A DNA stretch of 5,047 nt from Alphaproteobacteria bacterium (GCA_017963715.1 JAGCTK010000060.1:1-5047), one strand, 5' to 3'. Shown: positions 1 to 5,047, counted from the first letter of the stretch. The notes: a model not told the origin generated them from the letters alone. Made by a program: numbers and translations.

Positions 1-9
1 ACATACCCT

Positions 10-204
10 TTATTTTTTATCATGACCGTCCCCTTTCGTTTTGATCGGATTGCCCAAAATCTTAAATGCAAAAAACAATGCAATGCCCAAACAAATCACG
101 CCAAAGCCGTATGCATAAGCGCTTGATAAAGCATCAAACACATGATAGTGTATCGCCGCCATCACGCCCAAAAACATCAATCCTGTGACAACAATCGACT
201 TCAT
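10..204 (-). CDS. Small two-helix inner-membrane protein of unknown function
   Basis: This encodes a 64-residue protein that I do not recognise. Two hydrophobic stretches, about residues 4-22 and 32-49, each long enough to cross a membrane, are joined by a short loop rich in Tyr, His and Ser. The C-terminal 14 residues are hydrophilic and Lys-rich (KTKGDGHDKK), so by the positive-inside rule both ends probably face the cytoplasm. There is no lipobox. It is likely real despite its size: the ATG is preceded by AGAGGA five bases upstream, and a perfect extended -10 lies about 28 bp upstream of the start codon. It follows the hydrolase gene on the same strand after a 67-bp gap but has its own promoter. 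The function is unknown; a small accessory subunit or stress membrane peptide are both possible. Confidence 0.72.
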   Translation of the reverse strand: MKSIVVTGLMFLGVMAAIHYHVFDALSSAYAYGFGVICLGIALFFAFKILGNPIKTKGDGHDKK

Positions 205-231
205 CGCGATCCTCTTTTTGCATCATAGCCC

Positions 232-240
232 ATTATATCA
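232..240 (-). promoter_or_regulatory. Extended -10 promoter for the small membrane protein
   Basis: On the minus strand the sequence reads TGATATAAT, a perfect extended -10 (TGn plus TATAAT). No good -35 is seen 16-18 bp upstream (catatt or atattt), which is typical where the extended -10 carries the promoter. The predicted start of transcription is near 225, giving a leader of about 20 bases that contains the AGAGGA ribosome binding site. Confidence 0.62.
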
Positions 241-271
241 CAAAATAAAAGCAAAATATGTGACATTATTT

Positions 272-1114
272 TTAAAATTTCCCTTCTTTCAGAAAACGCT
301 GACAGCAAGCAATCAGATCCTTGTTATCAAAAATGTTTACGTCACTGTTTTTAAGCGATATTTGTTGTGTTGAAAAATCTTTTTCGGTCAAATCACCCGG
401 GATGGCGATGCTGCCGTATTTTTTCTTCAAGGGTTTTAACATTTTATCCAAATGCGTTTCGCAAAAAATCAGCCCCAATGGAACATATTCGGGCAAGCGC
501 GGCATTTTAAGCGCCGATTTCGGCATGGCATCTTCAAGCGACGGGCCAAAGAAAAACTTAAAAATTTTAGATTTTGCAAACAATGTGCACCAATCGCTGC
601 CGACATTGGCAGGGTTGACATTGATCACTTTGCCGAGTTTTAATTTTGATGTCCACGCTTCGTCTTCGCCCAGCAGACATCTTAAAACCAAGCATCCCGT
701 CCCTTTGGTGATAAAAGATATTTCATCCACATCTTCCAAGTGTTCCACAAAAAACTTCAACTGGTCCATATGTCCTTTGATTGATTTGCGCGTCGACGGA
801 TAATTGATCGCCGCCACATGATATCCCTCTTTGGTCAAAGCCCGCCATAAAGGCTTAAAAATCTTTTTGCTGTCTCCGAGCCCGTGCAACAACACCACCA
901 ATTTGCCCTTTTGACGCGGCAATTCATACACCTCTATCATCTTAACAAATGCTTTGCGGCACGTTTCAAACGATCCGGATGCACGGCAAATATCAAACGA
1001 ATCAAGCAAGCGATATTTGCTCCTGCGATAGTGTTTTTGGATGCGCCATTTTTGATAATAAAACACGTCTTCCCAAAATTGTCTGCCGCCTAATGTAAAA
1101 AATTTGAATGTCAT
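272..1114 (-). CDS. Alpha/beta-hydrolase-fold protein, probable catalytically dead lipase-like pseudoenzyme
   Basis: This 280-residue protein has no signal peptide and is likely cytoplasmic. It has landmarks of the lipase-like alpha/beta hydrolases: strand plus oxyanion loop KLVVLLHGLGDS (71-82), INYPSTR (103-109), a strand-turn at ISFITKGTGCLVLR (132-145), and VNPANVGSDW (166-175) where relatives have a PPNxGS-type motif. The nucleophile elbow, normally GHSxGG or THSLGG, reads TKGTGC, so Gly138 occupies the Ser position. Near the C terminus, where active relatives have a SHT-type catalytic His, the sequence reads NSDVNIFDN. The frame is intact and the fold motifs are retained, so this looks like a maintained protein without the usual chemistry, not a decayed gene. 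The ATG has AAAGGA eight bases upstream. It lies 15 bp after the lipoprotein gene, so the two are probably cotranscribed. The substrate or partner is unknown. Confidence 0.8.
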   Translation of the reverse strand: MTFKFFTLGGRQFWEDVFYYQKWRIQKHYRRSKYRLLDSFDICRASGSFETCRKAFVKMIEVYELPRQKGKLVVLLHGLGDSKKIFKPLWRALTKEGYHVAAINYPSTRKSIKGHMDQLKFFVEHLEDVDEISFITKGTGCLVLRCLLGEDEAWTSKLKLGKVINVNPANVGSDWCTLFAKSKIFKFFFGPSLEDAMPKSALKMPRLPEYVPLGLIFCETHLDKMLKPLKKKYGSIAIPGDLTEKDFSTQQISLKNSDVNIFDNKDLIACCQRFLKEGKF

Positions 1115-1129
1115 GTCGATAGTCCTTTG

Positions 1130-1564
1130 CTATAAGTCTGTTGTTGCAGATGTTTGATGCGGAATGGCCGTAATGGTCACATGGCTGTCTTTATCCCCTT
1201 TTGCTTCGATCAAAATTTGCACCACGCGTGCATCTCTCGCATAGGTCATATGGCTGATTTTTGTTCGCACAATCGCAATCTCCGTCCAGCGCAGTTTCGG
1301 CATTTCGGAAATATAAAAGTCAAAAACGCGCCCCGCCCCATACGGCGCCTTAAAAGAAACACTGCCGATCCAATTTTCACCGCTGCCGAGCGCTTTTGTA
1401 TTTTCCATGTCAAGATAAGCCTCTTTCGGAAACGGAATATCCGGAAAATTAGCAAACGACGGCAAAATTTCGGAGCCGTCCACGCCTTTAATATCAGGCA
1501 CTTTCGAAGCACACGCACCAAGCATCAACACAAAGCATGCGGCCCATATTTTTTGTCGCAACAT
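1130..1564 (-). CDS. Small outer-membrane lipoprotein, unknown function
   Basis: This is a 144-residue precursor. Residues 1-17 form a signal peptide with basic MLRQK, a hydrophobic core and the lipobox LGAC, so Cys18 should be lipidated by Lgt and processed by LspA. The +2 residue is Ala, not Asp, which in proteobacteria favours Lol transport to the outer membrane. The mature part (about 127 residues) is a single small alternating domain: GSVSFKAPYGAGRVFDFYISEMP, then an Arg/Trp stretch, and two predicted beta strands (RVVQILIEA and HVTITAIP). The pattern phi-x-x-F-Y-x-x-x-MP-x-x-x-W suggests a compact alpha/beta fold, but I cannot name the family. The start is supported by AAGGA seven bases upstream. 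It is the first gene of a likely operon with the pseudohydrolase and is divergent from the CDF gene. Confidence 0.8.
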   Translation of the reverse strand: MLRQKIWAACFVLMLGACASKVPDIKGVDGSEILPSFANFPDIPFPKEAYLDMENTKALGSGENWIGSVSFKAPYGAGRVFDFYISEMPKLRWTEIAIVRTKISHMTYARDARVVQILIEAKGDKDSHVTITAIPHQTSATTDL

Positions 1565-1629
1565 TTTTTGTTCCTTACCATAATACCTTATTTGGCCTCA
1601 AGTTTAACATATCTTTCTTAACAAAAAGA

Positions 1630-1675
1630 AAATATTGATTTTCAAAATCACAAAAGCACAACCTCAAATAAAACC
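1630..1675 (+). repeat. Upstream copy of a promoter-like sequence shared with hydG
   Basis: This segment in the divergent intergenic region closely resembles the hydG promoter region at 3372-3418. Both contain AAATATTGA, TTTTCAAAATC, CAA and CCTCAA in the same order with one- or two-base indels. This copy carries a perfect 15-bp dyad, TGATTTTCAAAATCA (1636-1650), but its -10 position (around CACAA) is poor. It could be a shared operator or a degenerate duplicated promoter. Confidence 0.5.
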
Positions 1676-1706
1676 TTGACTTTTGATGCGCATCGGCTCA
1701 CATTAA
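1676..1706 (+). promoter_or_regulatory. Candidate cdf promoter with a long spacer and internal dyad
   Basis: A -35-like TTGACT (1676-1681) lies upstream of the CDF start. With the usual 17-bp spacer the -10 would be the poor CACATT; with 19 bp it would be CATTAA (1701-1706), also weak. The spacer contains the perfect palindrome GATGCGCATC (1685-1694). Overlong spacers with a dyad are the hallmark of MerR-family metal-sensor promoters, which often drive metal efflux genes, so that type of control is conceivable. No regulator gene is present here. The leader would be very short, with AGAAAGG (1711-1717) as the ribosome binding site. Confidence 0.33.
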
Positions 1707-1724
1707 ACCAAGAAAGGTCAAAAC

Positions 1725-2594
1725 ATGTCAGAACACCATCACATTCCCTTAAAGTCCGTTAAATATCTGTGCATTTCGTTTGTTATCAATATGCTGTTGT
1801 CCGTCATAGAGATTGCAGGCGGTATCATCGCCGGCAGTATGGCCTTAATCGGTGATGCTTTGCACAACACCTCGGATGCTTTATCGATTTTGATTGCCAT
1901 TATCGCCTTTAAAATCGGCCACAAAAAAGCAAATCGTCCTTATACATACGGTTTTAAGCGGGCAGAAATAATCGGCGGCTTTGTCAATTTGATTTTGCTC
2001 TTTATTTCAGGTATTTACCTTTTTGCCGAAGGAATTGAGCGCTTAATCGTGCCGCACCGAATTGATGGCAAACTGATTATTGTTATTTCGGTTTTGGCGC
2101 TTATCATTGATGCCTTAACGGCCAAAATTTCGCACCCTCACGCGCATCACAACACCAACATGAAGATGGTTTTTGTACATAATCTTGCCGATGCGTTCGG
2201 CTCGCTCGGCGTGATTTTATCGGGTGTGTGCATTGTGCTGTTTCAACTGTATTTTATCGATGGTGTGATTGCCATTTTGATTGCAATTTATATGATTTTT
2301 CAGGCTGTCACTTCTTTTGCGCCCATTGTGCGTATTTTGATGAATGCCGCCCCTCTCGGGTTGGATATTGAGCGCATCGAAAACGAAATTTTAAAAATCG
2401 ACGGTGTCCAAAACGTGCACCACATCCATATTTTTTCAATCAGTGAAGATGAGTTGGCGCTTGAATGCCATGTCAAAGGGCAAGATTTGGCCTTGATTGA
2501 ACAAATCAATACCGTTATGGCCCAAAAATTTGACATCAGGCATTGCAATATCCAACTTGAAGACAAAGATTGTTGTCATCAATGTGAGTTATAA
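1725..2594 (+). CDS. Cation diffusion facilitator (CDF) family divalent metal exporter, probably Zn2+
   Basis: This 289-residue inner-membrane protein exchanges cytoplasmic divalent metal for protons. Six hydrophobic segments fall at about 12-34, 38-62, 80-103, 115-135, 148-172 and 177-196, followed by a cytosolic domain (about 205-280). The transport-site pairs are visible: GDALHNTSD in TM2 gives His47 and Asp51, and VHNLAD in TM5 gives His152 and Asp156. This HxxxD/HxxxD set is typical of the Zn/Cd exporters (ZitB/CzcD group), not the all-Asp iron/zinc YiiP type. A short His-rich loop, SHPHAHH (137-142), sits between TM4 and TM5 as in zinc exporters. The cytosolic domain has IDGVQNVHHIHIFSIS and ends in a Cys/His tail, CCHQC (283-287), a possible metal site. 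The ATG has AGAAAGG seven bases upstream. The mbl gene starts three bases after its stop. The family is certain; the metal is inferred. Confidence 0.93.
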   Translation: MSEHHHIPLKSVKYLCISFVINMLLSVIEIAGGIIAGSMALIGDALHNTSDALSILIAIIAFKIGHKKANRPYTYGFKRAEIIGGFVNLILLFISGIYLFAEGIERLIVPHRIDGKLIIVISVLALIIDALTAKISHPHAHHNTNMKMVFVHNLADAFGSLGVILSGVCIVLFQLYFIDGVIAILIAIYMIFQAVTSFAPIVRILMNAAPLGLDIERIENEILKIDGVQNVHHIHIFSISEDELALECHVKGQDLALIEQINTVMAQKFDIRHCNIQLEDKDCCHQCEL

Positions 2595-2597
2595 AAA

Positions 2598-3218
2598 ATG
2601 ATTGTTCAACCGGTCGAATTTACCGATGTTTTTGCCGCTAACTGCTATTTTTATATCGACCCCGATACAAAACACGGTTTTGTCATCGATCCGTCGGCAC
2701 ACGCTGTGCAACTCTTCGATATTGCCGGCACAAATCATTGGACGATTGAAAAAATTTTATTAACCCATTCACACCTTGACCATATCGCCGCTGCGGTCGA
2801 ACTTTCCGAACGTCTTAAGGTGCCCTTTTTCGGACACGAAAATGCGAAACTTTATTTATCCTCGCCCGAACTTGCCGCTCATTTTACAGACAGGCAAGTC
2901 TTGGAAAAAATGCAATTTTTTGACCACGACACCATCACCTTAAGCGCCAACGCTCAAGTCAAACTCCGCATTTTGCACACGCCGGGACATACGCTTGATT
3001 CTGTTGTGTTTTATGATGCCGAAAACCATCTGGCCTTTACGGGTGATACAATTTTTAGAGGCGCTATCGGACGCACCGATATTGACGGCTCGGGCGGTGA
3101 TGCAAAAGCCTTGTATCAAAGCATCCGGCAACATATTTTATCTTTGCCGCCCGATACCGTACTTTATCCGGGACACGGCCCCATGACAACCGTCAAAAAC
3201 GAAAAAGGTTTGTTTTAA
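2598..3218 (+). CDS. Metallo-beta-lactamase-fold hydrolase, glyoxalase II-like
   Basis: This 206-residue cytoplasmic hydrolase has the full dinuclear metal set of the glyoxalase II-like MBL group: THSHLDH (His57, His59, Asp61, His62), TPGHT (His131), FTGDTIF (Asp150) and YPGHGP (His193). Family members hydrolyse thioesters such as S-lactoylglutathione, or persulfides, but the C-terminal glutathione-binding domain of classical GloB (about 250 residues) is absent, so the substrate cannot be fixed. This is the short single-domain form. The C terminus stops at NEKGLF, where relatives usually continue a few more residues (often into an NPF-type ending), so it may be slightly clipped. The ATG lies three bases after the CDF stop and has no strong Shine-Dalgarno (only a GTGAG inside the cdf end), suggesting translational coupling. 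The CDF neighbour suggests a metal link but does not prove one. Confidence 0.88.
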   Translation: MIVQPVEFTDVFAANCYFYIDPDTKHGFVIDPSAHAVQLFDIAGTNHWTIEKILLTHSHLDHIAAAVELSERLKVPFFGHENAKLYLSSPELAAHFTDRQVLEKMQFFDHDTITLSANAQVKLRILHTPGHTLDSVVFYDAENHLAFTGDTIFRGAIGRTDIDGSGGDAKALYQSIRQHILSLPPDTVLYPGHGPMTTVKNEKGLF

Positions 3219-3220
3219 TG

Positions 3221-3333
3221 AAGAACCATCCGGCCAGCCACCGGAGGTATCTCCGTTCCCTCCAAGCTGCGCTTGCCAATCCGACTGAAAGTCGGCTGTC
3301 AATTCGCTTTCCACCGGCTGACGCCAGTGGTCC
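3221..3333. repeat. GC-rich foldback element, candidate intergenic palindromic repeat
   Basis: This block is clearly richer in GC than its surroundings and consists of nested dyads. CGGAG/CTCCG (3242-3246, 3251-3255) has a 4-base loop. CCGACT/AGTCGG (3281-3286, 3290-3295) has a GAA loop. CCACCGGC/GCCAGTGG (3311-3318, 3323-3330) has a TGAC loop and one mismatch. The left edge GAACCATCC and the reverse complement of the right edge, GGACCACTGG, are also related, so the whole block can fold as one imperfect hairpin centred near 3288. This is the look of REP, RPE or MITE-like elements. Only one copy is present, so its repeat nature is inferred. It starts directly behind the mbl stop codon. Confidence 0.5.
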
Positions 3334-3336
3334 AAA

Positions 3337-3365
3337 GCATTTGATGTTATCAAAGTGCATTTTTT
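3337..3365 (+). terminator. Probable rho-independent terminator of the cdf-mbl operon
   Basis: The stem GCA plus TTTGAT (3337-3345) pairs with ATCAAA and TGC (3349-3354, 3356-3358), with a GTT loop and one bulged G at 3355. A run of six T follows (3360-3365). The stem is AT-rich, so it is weaker than a classical terminator. It lies after the foldback element and before the hydG -35, where an operon end is expected. The inner dyad TTTGATGTTATCAAA could alternatively be a protein-binding site. Confidence 0.55.
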
Positions 3366-3376
3366 AAAAGCAAATA

Positions 3377-3405
3377 TTGACTTTTCAAAATCGCAAGATT
3401 ATAAG
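3377..3405 (+). promoter_or_regulatory. hydG promoter, sigma-70 type
   Basis: TTGACT (3377-3382) is followed by exactly 17 bases and TATAAG (3400-3405), a near-consensus housekeeping promoter. Transcription should start near 3412, giving a leader of about 22 bases with the AGAGGA ribosome binding site. This means the upstream hairpins are not part of the hydG leader, and the gene can be transcribed alone. The surrounding 45 bp resemble the sequence at 1630-1675. Confidence 0.72.
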
Positions 3406-3433
3406 CCTCAATAACAAACAAGAGGAAAACAAA

Positions 3434-4849
3434 ATGTATGATCCGAAGTCGGCCAAAGCCGAAGAATTTATCTGTCATGATGAAGTGCTTGCAACACTTG
3501 ATTATGCACAAAAAAACAAGTCGAACGAACAATTAATTGCTCAAATTTTAGAAAAAGCCAAAGAGCGTAAAGGCTTAGACCACCGCGAAGCATCGGTTTT
3601 GCTTGCCTGCGATATCAAGCAAAAAAATGACGAGATTTTTACTTTGGCTGAACAATTCAAAAAAGATTTTTACGGCAACCGCATTGTGCTTTTTGCACCG
3701 CTTTATCTCTCAAATTATTGCGTCAACGGTTGCAGATATTGCCCCTATCATGCCACAAACAAAACAATGCCGCGCAAAAAACTGACCTTGGATGAAGTCA
3801 AAAAAGAGGTGATTGCGCTTCAAGATATGGGACACAAACGCCTTGCCATTGAAGCCGGTGAAGACCCTGTCAACAACCCGATTGACTATATTTTAGACTG
3901 CATCAAAACCATTTATTCGATCAAGCACAAAAACGGTGCCATTAGGCGTGTCAATGTCAACATTGCGGCAACAACGGTTGAAAATTATAAGAAACTTGCC
4001 GAAGCCGGCATCGGCACATATATTTTGTTTCAAGAAACATACAACAAAGAAAGTTATGAATATTTGCACCCCACCGGTCCGAAGCACAATTACGCTTACC
4101 ACACCGAAGCCATGGACCGAGCCATGGAAGGCGGCATTGACGATGTCGGATTGGGTGTTTTGTTTGGGTTAGAATCGTACCAATACGAATTTGCAGCACT
4201 GTTGATGCACGCCGAGCATTTGGAGGCCAGATTCGGTGTCGGGCCGCATACGATTTCGTTTCCGCGCATCAAACATGCGGCCGATATTGACCCCAATGCC
4301 TTTTTGCATGGTATTGATGATGATATTTTTGCAAAAATTATTGCCTGCACCCGCATTTCAACCCCTTATACGGGCATGATTATTTCAACCCGTGAAAGTC
4401 AGGCTTGCCGCGAGCGTGTGATTCATTACGGCATATCGCAAATTTCAGGTGCTTCGCGCACATCGGTCGGCGGTTATGCCGATGCTGAACGCGAACATGA
4501 CAGCGAACAATTTGATGTGAGCGACCAAAGAACTTTGGATGAGGTTGTGAGATGGCTCATGCAAATGGACTATATCCCGAGTTTTTGCACGGCTTGCTAT
4601 CGTGCCGGCCGAACAGGTGACAGATTTATGGATTTGTGCAAAAAAATGCAGATCTTAAATTGTTGTCATCCCAATGCGTTGCTCACCTTAAAAGAATTTT
4701 TGGAAGACTATGCTTCGGATGAGACCAAAAAAGTCGGCGAAGCGTTAATCAAGCGTGAAATTGAGCGTGTCAAAAGCGACAAAGTCAAAAAAATGACCGA
4801 AGATTATTTATCCAAAATTTCACAAGGTGAACGCGACTTCAGATTTTAG
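3434..4849 (+). CDS. hydG: [FeFe] hydrogenase H-cluster radical SAM maturase HydG (tyrosine lyase)
   Basis: This 471-residue radical SAM enzyme cleaves tyrosine to p-cresol and releases the CO and CN that ligate the H-cluster 2Fe subcluster. The N-terminal cluster motif CVNGCRYC gives Cys96, Cys100 and Cys103; the SAM-site region contains AIEAGEDPVN. The C-terminal auxiliary-cluster motif is FCTACYR with a distant Cys (Cys385, Cys388, Cys411), exactly CX2CX22C, the feature that separates HydG from the related thiamine enzyme ThiH. The flanking stretches YRAGRTG and CHPNALLTLKEFLEDYA are also HydG-like. The ATG at 3434 is preferred over the in-frame TTG at 3377: AGAGGA lies seven bases upstream, the TTG is the -35 box itself, and the resulting length and Cys numbering agree with my memory of clostridial HydG. 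No hydE, hydF or hydA is in the window. Confidence 0.96.
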   Translation: MYDPKSAKAEEFICHDEVLATLDYAQKNKSNEQLIAQILEKAKERKGLDHREASVLLACDIKQKNDEIFTLAEQFKKDFYGNRIVLFAPLYLSNYCVNGCRYCPYHATNKTMPRKKLTLDEVKKEVIALQDMGHKRLAIEAGEDPVNNPIDYILDCIKTIYSIKHKNGAIRRVNVNIAATTVENYKKLAEAGIGTYILFQETYNKESYEYLHPTGPKHNYAYHTEAMDRAMEGGIDDVGLGVLFGLESYQYEFAALLMHAEHLEARFGVGPHTISFPRIKHAADIDPNAFLHGIDDDIFAKIIACTRISTPYTGMIISTRESQACRERVIHYGISQISGASRTSVGGYADAEREHDSEQFDVSDQRTLDEVVRWLMQMDYIPSFCTACYRAGRTGDRFMDLCKKMQILNCCHPNALLTLKEFLEDYASDETKKVGEALIKREIERVKSDKVKKMTEDYLSKISQGERDFRF

Positions 4850-4888
4850 ATTTGCGTGCCTCTTTTTTTGCACAAAACAAAAAAATGC

Positions 4889-4917
4889 TTGCATTAAAAA
4901 AAAAAGTTTGATATAGA
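4889..4917 (+). promoter_or_regulatory. Promoter of tRNA-Thr
   Basis: TTGCAT (4889-4894), a 17-base spacer that includes a run of ten A, and TATAGA (4912-4917) form a good housekeeping promoter. A-rich sequence just upstream (about 4873-4885) could act as an UP element, common for stable RNA genes. Transcription would start near 4924, leaving only about four leader bases before the mature tRNA end. Confidence 0.68.
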
Positions 4918-4927
4918 CAGAGCCAAT

Positions 4928-5003
<76 letters not shown>

Positions 5004-5005
5004 TT

Positions 5006-5033
5006 AAAAAGCCACCTTTTGGGGTGGCTTTTT
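5006..5033 (+). terminator. Rho-independent terminator after tRNA-Thr
   Basis: GCCACC (5011-5016) pairs with GGTGGC (5023-5028) around a TTTTGG loop, extended by five A before and five T after, which also pair. The GC-rich stem followed by T5 begins two bases after the CCA end. Because A and T runs flank both sides it could also work for a gene coming from the right. No clear terminator lies between hydG and the tRNA, so this may end hydG read-through as well. Confidence 0.9.
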
Positions 5034-5047
5034 AATTGTATCGGTGG

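Noticed and set aside
238..263. Inverted repeat TCACA ... TGTGA with 16 bases between, as a CRP-type site or terminator
   Set aside because: The half-sites are in the opposite order and spacing to a CRP box, and a 5-bp stem with a 16-base loop is too weak for a terminator. Part of it is the extended -10 itself.
321..803. 160-residue plus-strand reading frame opposite the hydrolase-fold gene
   Set aside because: It is a shadow of the minus-strand gene, whose alpha/beta-hydrolase motifs are clear; this frame shows no motif.
1580..1585. TATTAT on the minus strand as -10 of the lipoprotein gene
   Set aside because: Transcription would start inside the ribosome binding site, leaving almost no leader, and there is no -35 at a suitable distance. 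I see no convincing lipoprotein promoter in the intergenic region.
1154..1621. 155-residue plus-strand reading frame opposite the lipoprotein
   Set aside because: It is antisense to a gene with a clear lipobox and ribosome binding site; the peptide is rich in His, Arg and Phe with no recognisable domain.
3221..3333. Foldback region as a riboswitch or leader for hydG
   Set aside because: A near-consensus promoter lies downstream of it (3377-3405), after a terminator-like stem, so it is not in the hydG leader.
3138..3353. 71-residue minus-strand reading frame across the foldback element
   Set aside because: It overlaps the conserved 3' end of the mbl gene antisense and its composition (Gly, Trp, Ser) follows from the repeat-like DNA. 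No ribosome binding site was recognised. A repeat-derived peptide cannot be fully excluded.
3377..3433. In-frame TTG at 3377 as the hydG start, adding 19 residues
   Set aside because: The TTG is the -35 box of the promoter and has no ribosome binding site, whereas the ATG at 3434 has AGAGGA at the right distance and gives a normal HydG length.
3434..4849. ThiH (thiamine biosynthesis tyrosine lyase) as the identity of the radical SAM gene
   Set aside because: The C-terminal CX2CX22C auxiliary-cluster motif is complete, which marks HydG; ThiH lacks it. There are no thiamine genes nearby.
4885..4896. AATGC-TT-GCATT hairpin as a hydG terminator
   Set aside because: It is followed by A and not T on the plus strand, has only a 2-base loop and overlaps the tRNA -35 box.

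Overview
The window is a moderately AT-rich bacterial stretch with six protein genes and one tRNA gene. A classic lipobox lipoprotein with Ala after the lipidated Cys points to a two-membrane (Gram-negative) cell. The tRNA encodes its own CCA end. HydG, the radical-SAM maturase of [FeFe] hydrogenase, indicates anaerobic, H2-linked fermentative metabolism. My best guess is a low-GC, host-associated or anaerobic proteobacterium, possibly alphaproteobacterial. That placement is inference; nothing here proves it.

Layout. On the minus strand from the left are a 64-residue two-helix membrane protein (10-204) with its own extended -10 promoter, and a two-gene unit, lipoprotein (1130-1564) followed 15 bp later by an alpha/beta-hydrolase-fold protein (272-1114). 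A 160-bp divergent intergenic region (1565-1724) separates these from the plus-strand genes. There, a cation diffusion facilitator (1725-2594) is followed after 3 bp by a metallo-beta-lactamase-fold hydrolase (2598-3218), probably one operon. A 158-bp gap from the mbl stop to the hydG -35 (3219-3376) holds a GC-rich array of hairpins and then a terminator-like stem. Next come a near-consensus promoter and hydG (3434-4849), then a promoter, tRNA-Thr(CGT) and a strong rho-independent terminator.

How they fit together. The CDF exporter handles divalent metal, probably zinc, and its partner is a dizinc-type MBL hydrolase. HydG makes the CO and CN ligands of the H-cluster and stands alone here, without hydE, hydF or hydA. 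The lipoprotein-hydrolase pair has no assignable pathway.

The points most worth a second look are an alpha/beta hydrolase that seems to have lost its catalytic Ser and His, a foldback repeat-like element abutting a C-terminally short MBL gene, two promoter regions sharing a similar sequence of about 45 bp, and an isolated hydG. I found no CRISPR array, phage, toxin-antitoxin or transposase gene, and no convincing wholly new multi-gene system.
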